A stretch of 64,000 bases of DNA from assembly GCF_009295635.1 (NCBI RefSeq), contig NZ_WHIW01000012.1, forward strand, positions 19,000 to 82,999, written 5' to 3'. Origin of the DNA: Alkalilimnicola sp. S0819. GTDB lineage: Bacteria > Pseudomonadota > Gammaproteobacteria > Nitrococcales > WHIW01. Of the stretch, positions 19,670-27,120 are shown piece by piece; within the stretch, counting starts at the first letter, position 1; every line of letters starts with the position of its first letter. The position numbers and the translations under genes are program-made. The notes beneath the pieces were generated by a model. That model did no database searches. It worked only from the letters and a program-made list of their open reading frames with translations, and had not been told where the DNA came from.

Positions 19670-20860
19670 TTAGAAGTTGGTCTTCAGGTTCACGCTGAAG
19701 GCATAGGCGTCTTCAGTAGCAGCATTGGCGATCTGGTCGTTCTCGCCGAGCATGCCGGCCGTGGCCCACACGGTGGTGGACGGAGCGACCTGGTAGTGGG
19801 CCTGGAGGTCCGCGAACTCGCTGCTGTCGTCGCCGGCCGCGCCGTTATCGACGTCGATGTAGCCCACGGCGCCAACCAGCTTCAGCTTGTCGGTGACGTT
19901 GCCGGTGACGCGAAGGGCAATCACGTCGCGGTCCACGTCTTCCTGGCCGAGGCCGCCAATGGCGTACACGCTGGTGGCGGACTGGTTGTTGTCCGGGCTG
20001 TTGTTGATCAGCGAGGAGAAGGTGTCGAAGCCGCCACCAACCAGGCCGCCGTCACGGGTGCCGACGTACTGAGCTTCCACCTTGACCGGGCCCACGTCCA
20101 GGGCGCCGCGCAGGTAGGCGCTGAGGCTGCCGTCGTCGGTGAAGCCGGGGGTGTCACCGAAGAACTGACCCTTGTCACCGCCCCACAGGAGGTTGAAGCC
20201 ACCGGTCAGGGTGACGGGGCCGACGGTGCCGCTGACCCAGGGGGAGAATGCCATGACTTCGTGCAGCCAGGCCGTGTCTTCGTGGCCGTCAAAGTAGGCC
20301 AGCAGGGCGCCCCAGCTGAGGCCGCCGGCGGAGCCAACGGCGGCGGCGGCATACAGGTCGCCGTCGTCCTGAGTGTTGCCAAGAGCACCTTCAACGCGCT
20401 TGTCGGTCAGCAGCACCAGGGTGGTGCCGCCCATCGGCTTGATGAAGCTGATACGGTCACGACGGTCGTCGGAGGTCAGCAGGTGGTTGTTCCAGTTGGC
20501 TTCCTGGCGACCCACGCGAACGATACCGCCGAGCATCGGGATCTGCACGAAACCGTAGTCCAGGGAGACGGTGTCACGGCCGGTGTTGGTGTACGGGCCG
20601 GCGGGGCCGGCAATGCCGTCACCGGTCCAGTTGCGATCGCTCAGCACCAGACGAGTGTGCACCTGGATGCCGTCGTCGTTCTTGAAGTGGGCACGCACGC
20701 GGATGCGCTGGTCGTAGCCCTGCGTGCGCTCACGCGGAGAATCGCCGGTCTGCACGCTGTAACCGCGCACGTCGAAATCGCCGCCGAAGTCGACCTCGGC
20801 CTGAGCCGCGGGAACGCCCAGCAGGGCGGCCAGCGCCAGTGCGGAAGTGATCTTTTTCAT
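19670..20860 (-). CDS. Putative outer-membrane porin
   Basis: The 396-residue product has a classic signal peptide MKKITSALALAALLGVPAAQA with predicted cleavage after residue 21. The rest has repeated amphipathic beta-strand patterns rich in Asp, Gly and aromatic residues, ending in the C-terminal Phe needed for BAM recognition (SVNLKTNF). GGGG lies about 6 nt before the ATG. A 16- to 18-stranded general porin is the likely fold. Substrate is unknown; similarity to alginate- or phosphate-type porins could not be judged. The abundance of Asp suggests a saline habitat, but that is inference. Confidence 0.75.
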   Translation of the reverse strand: MKKITSALALAALLGVPAAQAEVDFGGDFDVRGYSVQTGDSPRERTQGYDQRIRVRAHFKNDDGIQVHTRLVLSDRNWTGDGIAGPAGPYTNTGRDTVSLDYGFVQIPMLGGIVRVGRQEANWNNHLLTSDDRRDRISFIKPMGGTTLVLLTDKRVEGALGNTQDDGDLYAAAAVGSAGGLSWGALLAYFDGHEDTAWLHEVMAFSPWVSGTVGPVTLTGGFNLLWGGDKGQFFGDTPGFTDDGSLSAYLRGALDVGPVKVEAQYVGTRDGGLVGGGFDTFSSLINNSPDNNQSATSVYAIGGLGQEDVDRDVIALRVTGNVTDKLKLVGAVGYIDVDNGAAGDDSSEFADLQAHYQVAPSTTVWATAGMLGENDQIANAATEDAYAFSVNLKTNF

Positions 20861-21020
20861 TAGTGATCCCCTCGAAAGGTTTTTAAAAGTTTTCCCAGGA
20901 TGGGCTTCGGTCAGAAGACCCCGGGGCCCTTGCCCGGTCGACGGCGAGCCGCCTGTTTTCAGGCCCTGTTGCGCGTCTGCAACACTCTCAGGGCTTCGTA
21001 GCATTTAAACCACGTGGGTC

Positions 21021-21049
21021 TTTCTACCGTAGTCGGTGTGGTAAATCAA
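21021..21049 (-). promoter_or_regulatory. Candidate promoter for the porin gene
   Basis: On the minus strand TTGATT and TAGAAA are separated by 17 nt in an AT-rich island. The leader to the ATG would be about 155 nt, compatible with post-transcriptional control common to porins. Confidence 0.4.
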
Positions 21050-21090
21050 CACTTGTGTGCGATTTTCTTGTTGTGTTTTTGCAACTGGGT

Positions 21091-21120
21091 TTAACCGCAG
21101 AGGCGCAGAGGGCGCAGAGT
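21091..21120 (+). repeat. CAGAGG-type repeat, CGCAGAGG subtype, single copy
   Basis: TTAACCGCAGAGGCGCAGAG continues into a third CGCAGAG unit. The copy lies 47 bp beyond the 3' end of the PIN-domain toxin gene. It is the leftmost member of a family confined in this window to 21.1-34.5 kb. Confidence 0.8.
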
Positions 21121-21166
21121 TTTCTTTAGGGCTGCGCCGAGGTTTGGTCGGGCAGTGTCAGGAAGG

Positions 21167-21577
21167 TTATAGAGTCTCGGTACAGAAGGTGGCGGGTGTG
21201 ACTATGCGTGTGCGATCAATGTGGCGTCTTTGTAGTAGGCCCGCGCGGTGGTCGCCGGTTACAAGGTAGTCGGCTTCGCCCTGGAGGGCCATGGCCAATA
21301 GGTAGGAGTCGTCCGGGTCGTCGGCTTCGATGTCGATGGTCAGACGCTCCAGTACAACGGCGCGCTGCAGGTTGTTGATCATCACGCCTACCTTGGCGGG
21401 TTGAAGGATGTCCTGGAGCTTGGGGTAGCGGCTGGCTCGGCGAATTTCGTCGAGCTGGATTCGCGATGTGACGACTTCAAAGCGTGCTGCGCGCCAGGCG
21501 CGATAAATCGCATCCGGTGCGCCGTGAGGAGAGATCAGCGCGCTGAACAGGATGTTGGTGTCCAGCACGACTCGCAT
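21167..21577 (-). CDS. PIN-domain toxin, VapC-like
   Basis: This is a 136-residue PIN-family ribonuclease toxin of the putative PIN toxin family usually typed COG1569. The N-terminal MRVVLDTNILFSAL supplies the first catalytic Asp (D6). E44 (QLDEI), the Asp cluster DDPDD near 86-90 and D109 in VTGDH complete the acidic metal site. Its ATG overlaps the antitoxin stop (TGATG), the normal coupling for TA pairs. The specific RNA target is unknown. Confidence 0.85.
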   Translation of the reverse strand: MRVVLDTNILFSALISPHGAPDAIYRAWRAARFEVVTSRIQLDEIRRASRYPKLQDILQPAKVGVMINNLQRAVVLERLTIDIEADDPDDSYLLAMALQGEADYLVTGDHRAGLLQRRHIDRTRIVTPATFCTETL

Positions 21578-21816
21578 CAGCGTTTGCGGGCCCAGGCAAG
21601 GGCTTCGTCAACTGCCTCGGTTATTTCTGCTTCGGTTCGTTCCGCGTTGTCGGCCTTGGCGGCTTCGGCGCTCAGCTCCAGCATGTGTGCTTTAACCGCT
21701 TCTTCAATGAAGCGCGATAGGTCACCTTTGCGGCCAGCGCCGCGGCTGGCGAGGAACATCCGCAGCGATTGGTCGGTGTCTGCGGAGACGGCGATGTTCC
21801 ACCGTGTGGTGTTCAT
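21577..21816 (-). CDS. Antitoxin partner of the PIN toxin (RHH-like)
   Basis: The 79-residue product begins MNTTRWNIAVSADTDQSLR, a strand-helix start resembling ribbon-helix-helix DNA-binding antitoxins, and continues with charged helices (EEAVKAHMLELSAEAAKAD, ending ALAWARKR). GGAG lies 7 nt before ATG 21816; a longer open frame upstream lacks a ribosome binding site. It directly precedes and overlaps the toxin gene. The antitoxin role is inferred from position and fold pattern. It would neutralise the toxin and autorepress the pair. Confidence 0.75.
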   Translation of the reverse strand: MNTTRWNIAVSADTDQSLRMFLASRGAGRKGDLSRFIEEAVKAHMLELSAEAAKADNAERTEAEITEAVDEALAWARKR

Positions 21817-21879
21817 GTGGGCACTCCGTCGTTGGGTGTTTATGTGTCTATACACTGTTCGGCGATGTGAGGCAAGAGC

Positions 21880-22386
21880 TTAGATGTTGTGCCTGTGTCG
21901 TTCATAAGTTTGAAAGGCCAGGTCATACGCGTTGCTTTGATCCGCTGGGCGGTGTTCGCTGGCCGCAAGTCGCCACTCGTTCTCGAGCAAGGCCGGGAAG
22001 CGGGTGTCTCCAGCAATGTGCGCGTGTATGCGTGTGAGGTGCACCTGGTCGGCCTGCTCAAGGAACAAGCGGTAGATTTCCTCCCCTCCGATGATCATCA
22101 CTTCCGCTACATCACCGGCTTCTGCCAGTGCGGCCTCCGGGCTGTCCACCACTGTGCAGCCTTCGGCGCTGTATCCCGGGTTGCGGGTAAGGATGATGTT
22201 GTGTCGACCCGGCAGGGGGCGGCCGATGGACTCGTAATTCTTGCGCCCCATGACGATCGGCTTGCCCTGGGTGAGGCGCTTGAAATGCGCCAGGTCCGCG
22301 GGCAGGTGCCAGGGCATGGCGTTGTCGCGCCCGATGACGTTGTTCTCGGTGGCGGCGGCGATGAGGGTGATGGTGGGTTTGGGCAT
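21880..22386 (-). CDS. folA: Dihydrofolate reductase
   Basis: FolA reduces dihydrofolate to tetrahydrofolate with NADPH. The 168-residue protein shows ITLIAAATENNVIGRDNAMP at the folate site, WHLPADLAHFKRLT with the catalytic acidic residue in the LPADL helix, the NADPH motif GRKNYESIGRPLPGR, and IIGGEEIYRLF. Length is typical. In this window folA and thyA are separated by a GxxExxY gene, whereas these two are often adjacent, suggesting an insertion. Confidence 0.97.
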   Translation of the reverse strand: MPKPTITLIAAATENNVIGRDNAMPWHLPADLAHFKRLTQGKPIVMGRKNYESIGRPLPGRHNIILTRNPGYSAEGCTVVDSPEAALAEAGDVAEVMIIGGEEIYRLFLEQADQVHLTRIHAHIAGDTRFPALLENEWRLAASEHRPADQSNAYDLAFQTYERHRHNI

Positions 22387-22393
22387 GGTGGGG

Positions 22394-22434
22394 TTAACCG
22401 CAGAGGCGCAGAGAGCGCAGAGTTTCGCAGAGGG
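22394..22434 (+). repeat. CAGAGG-type repeat, left bracket of GxxExxY gene
   Basis: TTAACCGCAGAGGCGCAGAG is followed by two more degenerate CGCAGAG units. It lies in the 57-bp gap between folA and the 3' end of the GxxExxY gene and is nearly identical to the 21091 copy. Confidence 0.8.
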
Positions 22435-22443
22435 AGGCCTTGT

Positions 22444-22863
22444 TTAAAAGCGGTTGGCGACGCGGCGGATGCCGGCGGTGATTTTGACGGTGTTGAAGTT
22501 TAGTAAAAGGCCCAGGCGGAAATCGCCGTGGCGGAGGTAGGTCAGGAGTTGTGCGAGATGGATGTCGGCGAGTTCTGTCACCGCTTTTAGTTCAAGTGGC
22601 AGACGTTCGGCTACCAGGATGTCGATGCGATAACCGCAGTTGAGGCTGATGCCCTTGTAGCGTACGGGGAGGGACACTTGTCTGCGGAAGCTCAGGTTGC
22701 GGAGCTGAAGCTCGCGGCACAGCGCGGCTTCGTATGCAGACTCCAGCAGGCCCGGGCCGAGGGTGCGGTGTACTTCCACGGCGGCGCCGATGACGCGCTC
22801 TGTCAGCTCGTTGAGTTCCTGCTGTTCCAGGTTGTGCTGTGATCGCCCGAGGGGATGATTCAG
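22444..22863 (-). CDS. GxxExxY family protein (PD-(D/E)XK nuclease-like)
   Basis: The product belongs to the GxxExxY family, whose function is not established. Reading from CTG at 22863 gives 139 residues with the name motif GLLESAY at 38-44. A nuclease-type core has D81 in GYRIDILV and E91-x-K93 in LELKAV, then conserved HLAQLLTYLR and GLLLNFN. No ATG, GTG or TTG gives the expected N-terminus: GTG at 22779 would remove the conserved ELTERVIGAAVEVHRTLG helix. CTG 22863 is preceded by AAGGAG at 6 nt. Repeats bracket the gene. If CTG is not used, it may be a start-lost remnant. Confidence 0.75.
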   Translation of the reverse strand: MNHPLGRSQHNLEQQELNELTERVIGAAVEVHRTLGPGLLESAYEAALCRELQLRNLSFRRQVSLPVRYKGISLNCGYRIDILVAERLPLELKAVTELADIHLAQLLTYLRHGDFRLGLLLNFNTVKITAGIRRVANRF

Positions 22864-22942
22864 TTGCTTCTCCTTACTGCTGTCGCGCGCCGTGCGTGGG
22901 TGATTGCCCGTTTGTATGGCCTGGGCGTTGTTGGCTCAAGGG

Positions 22943-23022
22943 TTACCGCAGAGGCGCAGAGGGCCGCAGAGTAAAAACAATCCAATCGTCTTTCTCTGCG
23001 GCCCTCTGCGCCTCTGCGGTAA
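22943..23022. repeat. Perfect 29-bp inverted repeat, CGCAGAGG subtype
   Basis: Arms 22943-22971 and 22994-23022 are exact reverse complements built from CGCAGAGG units, with a 22-bp AT-rich loop. The hairpin stands between the GxxExxY gene start and the thyA stop, and is the right bracket of the GxxExxY segment. Confidence 0.9.
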
Positions 23023-23050
23023 AAACCCACCAAGGCGGGCGTGATACGCG

Positions 23051-23845
23051 CTACACGGCTACAGGCGCCTTGATGTGTGGATGGTGCTCATAACCCTCCA
23101 CACTGATGTCCTCATAGGTAAAGGCGAATAGATCCTTTACCTGCGGATTCAGACGCAGGGTGGGCAGCGGCAGGGGGCCGCGGCTCAGCTGCAGATCGGC
23201 CTGCTCCAGATGGTTCAGATACAGGTGCGCGTCCCCCAGTGTGTGGATGAAATCGCCGGGCTCCAGCTCGCAGGCCTGGGCCACCATATGGGTGAGCAGG
23301 GCGTAGCTGGCGATATTGAAGGGCACGCCCAGGAAGATGTCGGCGCTGCGCTGGTAGAGCTGGCAGGAGAGCTTGCCCTCGGCGACATAGAACTGGAACA
23401 GGGTGTGGCAGGGCGGCAGGGCCATGTTCTCCACCTCCGCCACGTTCCAGGCATTGACCAGCATGCGGCGAGAGTCCGGGGTGTTTCGGATCTGCTCCAG
23501 CACCTGGCTGATCTGGTCGATGTGGCGCCCGTCGGCGGTGGGCCAGGAGCGCCACTGCACGCCGTAGACGGGGCCAAGCTCCCCCTGTTCGTCGGCCCAC
23601 TCGTCCCAGATGGAAACGCCATGCTCTTTAAGGTAGGCGATGTTGCTGTCGCCACGCAGGAACCACAGCAGCTCGTGGATCACCGAGCGCAGGTGGATCT
23701 TCTTGGTGGTGACCAGGGGGAAGCCGTCGGCGAGAGCGAAGCGCATCTGATGGCCGAACACGGACAGCGTGCCGGTGCCGGTGCGATCCGCCTTGCGCAC
23801 ACCGTGCTGGCGTACGTGGCGCATGAGGTCGAGGTATTGCTGCAT
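23051..23845 (-). CDS. thyA: Thymidylate synthase
   Basis: ThyA methylates dUMP to dTMP using methylene-tetrahydrofolate. The 264-residue protein matches E. coli in length and has the nucleophile C146 in the ALPPCHT motif. R21 lies in the phosphate-binding loop near [24 protein letters not shown] follows, and the C-terminus ends KAPVAV with the cofactor-closing Val. It begins MQQYLDL; its first codons and upstream flank are repeated 767 bp away beyond a toxin-antitoxin module. The product consumes folate recycled by the nearby folA. Confidence 0.98.
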   Translation of the reverse strand: MQQYLDLMRHVRQHGVRKADRTGTGTLSVFGHQMRFALADGFPLVTTKKIHLRSVIHELLWFLRGDSNIAYLKEHGVSIWDEWADEQGELGPVYGVQWRSWPTADGRHIDQISQVLEQIRNTPDSRRMLVNAWNVAEVENMALPPCHTLFQFYVAEGKLSCQLYQRSADIFLGVPFNIASYALLTHMVAQACELEPGDFIHTLGDAHLYLNHLEQADLQLSRGPLPLPTLRLNPQVKDLFAFTYEDISVEGYEHHPHIKAPVAV

Positions 23846-23904
23846 GTCTGACTATTCACCACAGAGACACAGAGGTTCACGGAGTGACGCAGCGTAACAG
23901 GATT
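23825..23904. repeat. Direct duplication, copy 1: thyA 5' end and flank
   Basis: This ~80-bp stretch covers the first seven thyA codons, the start and the upstream flank with a CACAGAGG repeat. It aligns with 24592-24680 at roughly 85 percent identity by eye with one 9-bp gap in the repeat. The two copies enclose the YefM/YoeB module. Confidence 0.8.
23857..23885 (+). repeat. CAGAGG-type repeat, CACAGAGG subtype, upstream of thyA
   Basis: CACCACAGAGACACAGAGG followed by TTCACGGAG. It sits 12 bp before the thyA start and forms the core of duplication copy 1. Confidence 0.75.
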
Positions 23905-23941
23905 CCCCTGCCAATTACCCTCCGTGATAACGGCAGGCACC

Positions 23942-23966
23942 TGTAGGAGCGGCTCCTGGCCGCGAA
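23942..23966 (+). repeat. Single REP unit upstream of yefM
   Basis: One copy of the REP unit with core TGTAGGAGCGGCTC lies between thyA and the yefM promoter. It lacks the inverted partner found at 11909 and 18473. Confidence 0.8.
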
Positions 23967-24002
23967 TGCCCGACAGGCGTGGTCTATCGCATCGCGCACG
24001 CC

Positions 24003-24030
24003 TTGACGTACGTACGTTAACCCGTACAAT
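24003..24030 (+). promoter_or_regulatory. Promoter and palindromic operator of yefM-yoeB
   Basis: TTGACG and TACAAT are spaced 16 nt. GTAC occurs three times, overlapping the -35 and -10 boxes (ACGTACGTACGT then CCGTACAATTG). YefM-YoeB is known to autorepress through GTAC-centred palindromes in E. coli, so this arrangement suggests an operator over the promoter. Confidence 0.65.
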
Positions 24031-24062
24031 TGTTGAAGGTTGAACATATCCAGAGGTGCGTC

Positions 24063-24305
24063 ATGACCGGAATCACAGCCACCGAGGCGCGCAGCAGGCT
24101 TTATCGCTTGATCGACCAGGCCGCCGAGTCTCACCAGCCGATCGTTATCATGGGGAAACGGAACAAGGCCGTTCTGGTGTCCGAGGAAGATTGGTCCGCG
24201 ATTCAGGAGACGCTCTACCTGCTCTCCGTTCCGGGAATGCGGGAGTCTATTCGTGAAGGAATGGATGCCCCCGTGGAGGGCTGTGCCGAGGAGCTGGACT
24301 GGTGA
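24063..24305 (+). CDS. yefM: Antitoxin, YefM/Phd family
   Basis: The 80-residue antitoxin has the Phd/YefM N-terminal DNA-binding fold (MTGITATEARSRLYRLIDQA, then PIVIMGKRNKAVLVSEEDW) and an acidic, probably disordered C-terminus that would wrap the toxin. ATG 24063 was chosen for AGAGG 7 nt upstream; the longer frame adds unrelated residues. Its stop overlaps the toxin GTG by 4 nt. It should neutralise YoeB and repress the pair cooperatively with it. Confidence 0.9.
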   Translation: MTGITATEARSRLYRLIDQAAESHQPIVIMGKRNKAVLVSEEDWSAIQETLYLLSVPGMRESIREGMDAPVEGCAEELDW

Positions 24306-24565
24306 CATGGACGTTGGTCTACACCAGGCAAGCGCGGAAGGATGCGAAAAAGCTGGCCGCCAGTGGCCTCAAGCCAAAAGCTCAGGAGTTGCTGGCATTG
24401 ATCGCGCAAGACCCCTACCGCAGGCCGCCGCCGTTCGAGCGGCTGATCGGCGACCTTGCGGGGGCCTGCTCACGTCGCATAAATATTCAGCACCGGCTGG
24501 TGTATCAGGTGCTTGATGACGAACGGGTAGTGAAAGTGCTCCGCATGTGGAGCCACTACGAATAA
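24302..24565 (+). CDS. yoeB: Toxin, YoeB/Txe family mRNA interferase
   Basis: YoeB is a ribosome-dependent mRNA endonuclease. The 87-residue protein keeps the catalytic residues of the E. coli enzyme: E46 (PFERL), R65 (QHRLVY), and the C-terminal His-Tyr pair in SHYE. The start is GTG within the antitoxin stop. The toxin looks intact. The module lies between thyA and lgt and is flanked by a duplication of the thyA 5' end, suggesting acquisition by insertion. Confidence 0.92.
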   Translation: MTWTLVYTRQARKDAKKLAASGLKPKAQELLALIAQDPYRRPPPFERLIGDLAGACSRRINIQHRLVYQVLDDERVVKVLRMWSHYE

Positions 24566-24591
24566 GGCGCAGGCTGGCGCGCTCGGCGCCC

Positions 24592-24680
24592 GAGGTCGAG
24601 GTATTGCTGCATGTCCGAGTGTTCACCACAGAGGCACAGAGGGCACAGAGGTTCACGGAGTGAAGCAGCCTGACAGGATA
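24592..24680. repeat. Direct duplication, copy 2: displaced thyA 5' end
   Basis: This segment reproduces the thyA 5' sequence (GAGGTCGAGGTATTGCTGCA, reverse of the MQQYLDL codons) and flank although no thyA follows it. It is placed just after yoeB and before lgt. It therefore marks the far edge of a duplication or insertion event. Confidence 0.8.
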
Positions 24681-24732
24681 CACCGCCCCAAAAACTCTCT
24701 ATGTATCTCTGTGCCCTCTGTGCCTCTGTGGT
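24625..24732. repeat. CAGAGG-type inverted pair abutting lgt stop
   Basis: Arms 24625-24650 and 24707-24732 (26 bp, core CCACAGAGGCACAGAG) are complementary and enclose 56 bp. The right arm ends one base before the lgt stop codon. Confidence 0.85.
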
Positions 24733-25524
24733 TCAAAAAGACGCTTGCCGGGAACGATAAGCCCAGCTCATCAACCCCAGCCCGCCCAGAATCATCGGCA
24801 GCGACAACAGCTGCCCCATGGTCAACCAGCCCCAGGCCAGATAGCCGATATGGGCATCGGGCATGCGGGCGAATTCGGCGAGCAGGCGGAACAGGCCGTA
24901 GGCGGCGAGGAACAGCCCGGCGACGCTGCCCGCCGGGCGCGGCTTGCGGGAGAAGACCCAGAGAATGAGGAAAAGCAGCAGGCCTTCCATGAAGGCCTGA
25001 TAGAGCTGTGAGGGATGGCGCGCCAGTTCGCCCAGGGGCGGGTAGACCATCCCCCAGGGCAGATCGGTGGGCTTGCCCCAGAGTTCGCCGTTGATGAAGT
25101 TGCCGATGCGCCCCGCGCCCAGGCCGATGGGCACCAGCGGGGCGACGAAATCCATCAGTCGCAGATAGCCCACACCGGTCTTGCGCCGGAACAGCCAGGC
25201 GGCGGCGACGACGCCCAGCAGCCCGCCGTGGAAGGACATCCCGCCTTCCCAGATGCGCAGCAACATCAACGGGTTGGCAATGAAGTTGTTGAAATCGTAG
25301 AAGAGGATATAGCCCAGCCGCCCGCCGACCACGGCCCCCAGCGCCAGGTAGAACAGCAGGTCGTCAATCTGCGCCGGTCGCACCGGGCTGTGGGCCGTGC
25401 GCGCCCGCAGTCTCCCCAGCCACCAGGCGGCGGCGAAGCCCACCGCGTACATCAGCCCGTACCAGTGCACGGCCAGGGGCCCCAGGTTGATGGCCACCGG
25501 GTCTATGGCGGGGTATTGCAGCAT
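24733..25524 (-). CDS. lgt: Prolipoprotein diacylglyceryl transferase
   Basis: Lgt transfers diacylglycerol from phosphatidylglycerol to the lipobox Cys of prolipoproteins in the inner membrane. The 263-residue protein has seven hydrophobic segments, the YGLMYAVGF start helix, and the signature [13 protein letters not shown] with the essential Arg. A conserved HPSQLYQAF motif follows. Lgt is commonly next to thyA in gammaproteobacteria; here a toxin-antitoxin module separates them. It would modify the lipoproteins encoded at 18550 and 30434. Confidence 0.97.
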   Translation of the reverse strand: MLQYPAIDPVAINLGPLAVHWYGLMYAVGFAAAWWLGRLRARTAHSPVRPAQIDDLLFYLALGAVVGGRLGYILFYDFNNFIANPLMLLRIWEGGMSFHGGLLGVVAAAWLFRRKTGVGYLRLMDFVAPLVPIGLGAGRIGNFINGELWGKPTDLPWGMVYPPLGELARHPSQLYQAFMEGLLLFLILWVFSRKPRPAGSVAGLFLAAYGLFRLLAEFARMPDAHIGYLAWGWLTMGQLLSLPMILGGLGLMSWAYRSRQASF

Positions 25525-25553
25525 GGTTCTGGAGTTCCTTCGGTGTAGGGTTT

Positions 25554-25707
25554 CACCACAGAGGCACAGAGACGCAGGAGGCCATGCGAGTATCGGCTTG
25601 GGCGCGAAGACCTGGTATCGCTATCTGGCTGCTATGCGGCGCTGGTCTTTCCGTGCAGGAAGGCCTCTTCCTCTGTGTGTCTCTGTGCCCTCTGCGCCTC
25701 TGTGGTT
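25554..25707. repeat. CAGAGG-type inverted pair between lgt and rlmI
   Basis: A left arm (25554-25578) and a longer right arm (25670-25707) share the CCACAGAGGCACAGAG unit in opposite orientation around about 90 bp. The GGTTAA at the end of the right arm contains the rlmI stop codon on the minus strand. Confidence 0.8.
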
Positions 25708-26908
25708 AAACACCTCCCAGCAGTACCCGCGAGAAAGCGGCTTTCAGGTAGCGCGTCTCGGGGATGGCCGGGTTGATCGGATGGTCCGCCGCCTGGCCCC
25801 CTGTCTCCACGACCTGCGCCTGCCGATCCAGGTGCCGGGCCGGTTTTAGCAGGGCCTGGAGGAAGTCCTCTTCGGTCAGGTGGGACGAGGAGGAGGCGCT
25901 GATCAGCATGCCGTCCTTGCCCAGCAATTGCATGGCCAGTTGGTTGAGCTGGCTGTAGGCCTTGAGGCCCACCTTGTAGTCCTTGCGCCGCTTGATGTAG
26001 GCCGGCGGGTCGAGGATCACGGTGTCGAAGCGGTGGCCGTCCTGCTTGAGCGCTCTCAGCGCTTGGGCGGCATCGCCTTCCAGCGCGGCGAAGCGCTCGG
26101 CGACGCCGTTCAGCTCGGCGTTGCGCTGGGCGAAGTCCAGCGCCTGCTCGTTGTTGTCGATGCACATCGCTTCCGCCGCGCCCATGGTCAGTGCCTGTAT
26201 GCCCCAGCCACCGACGTAGCTGAACACGTCCAGCACCTTGCGATCGCGCACATAGGGCGCGAGGCGCGCCCGGTTGGCCCGGTGGTCGTAGTACCAGCCG
26301 GTCTTGGGGCCCCCGGTGGCGGGGACGAGAAAGCGGCAGCCGTTCTCTTCCACCGCCAGCTCGCTCGGCCCCTCGTCGCCGGCCCATTGCACGTACTGCT
26401 CCAGGCCCTCCAGCTCACGGATGGCGTTGTCCGCCCGCAGCAGGATGCGCCTCGGTGCGAGGGTCTGCTCCAGTGCCTCGACGATCTCGTTGCGCACCGC
26501 TTCCATGCCGGCGGTGTTGATCTGCAGCACGCAGACATCATCGAAACGGTCGATGATCAACCCGGACAAGCCGTCGCTATCGCCGTAGATCAGGCGGTAG
26601 AAGGGGCGCGGGTAGAGGCGTTCGCGCAGGGACAGGGCGACCTTGATGCGGTGCACCAGCAGCGAGCGGTTCAGTGGCTGCTCGGCGCTGCGGCTGACCA
26701 GCCGGGCGAAGATCAGCGACTGCGGATTGACGTAGGCACAGCCCAGCGCCTTGCCGCCGGCCTCGCGCAGTACCACCGACTGCCCGGCTTGGAAAGCCTT
26801 GAGCGGTGAGCGTCGGGTGTCCACCTCGTTGCCGAACACCCATAGGTGGCCGGCGCGCAAACGGCGCTCTTCGTGGGGCTTGAGCCAAAGATCCGCTAGC
26901 TCGCTCAT
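25706..26908 (-). CDS. rlmI: PUA-domain SAM methyltransferase (RlmI-like)
   Basis: The 400-residue protein resembles RlmI, which makes m5C1962 in 23S rRNA. It has an N-terminal PUA domain (about 1-85), a central EEHE-like domain with YGDSDGLSGLIIDRFDD, and a Rossmann methyltransferase with VLDVFSYVGGWG (SAM site) and VILDPPAY (motif IV). RlmI normally carries SCS after motif IV. Here the block reads LISASSSSHL, so the expected Cys is absent. It may therefore be a divergent paralogue with another target or modification. Its TAA lies in a repeat. Confidence 0.8.
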   Translation of the reverse strand: MSELADLWLKPHEERRLRAGHLWVFGNEVDTRRSPLKAFQAGQSVVLREAGGKALGCAYVNPQSLIFARLVSRSAEQPLNRSLLVHRIKVALSLRERLYPRPFYRLIYGDSDGLSGLIIDRFDDVCVLQINTAGMEAVRNEIVEALEQTLAPRRILLRADNAIRELEGLEQYVQWAGDEGPSELAVEENGCRFLVPATGGPKTGWYYDHRANRARLAPYVRDRKVLDVFSYVGGWGIQALTMGAAEAMCIDNNEQALDFAQRNAELNGVAERFAALEGDAAQALRALKQDGHRFDTVILDPPAYIKRRKDYKVGLKAYSQLNQLAMQLLGKDGMLISASSSSHLTEEDFLQALLKPARHLDRQAQVVETGGQAADHPINPAIPETRYLKAAFSRVLLGGV

Positions 26909-27120
26909 GGGCGCTCCGTGGGTAAGGGCAAAGGGGCCGCTATGGTACCCGCAAGCGGGCGGGTGGCGAAACTCACGCCGCGCCTACAGCGGCAGGGGGG
27001 GCATGCACCGAATCGTGCGGTGTTTCACGGCTTCCGCGCAAGCCGCGCGTTTTGCGCCGTCCCGGCATCCTATACAATCGTTCGCCTCAAATGGTCTAGG
27101 TAATAAATGGAGTGAACAAG

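Larger units (their letters stand above)
20861..21166. other. Porin 5' leader and repeat-containing spacer
   Basis: This 306-bp gene-free stretch holds the probable porin leader with a promoter candidate at 21021-21049, and one CAGAGG-type repeat copy at 21091-21120 just before the PIN toxin gene. A GC-rich segment near 20910-20950 (GGGGCCC, CGGTCGACGGCG) could fold in the leader. No ORF with coding character was seen. Confidence 0.5.

Noticed and set aside
24369..24683. Open frame antisense to yoeB running into the duplicated thyA end
   Set aside because: It reads repeat sequence and yoeB antisense; the sense toxin has intact catalytic residues.
21091..25708. Possible CRISPR-like array from repeated CAGAGG units
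   Set aside because: Units are not regularly spaced by unique spacers, occur as inverted pairs, and no cas gene is present.
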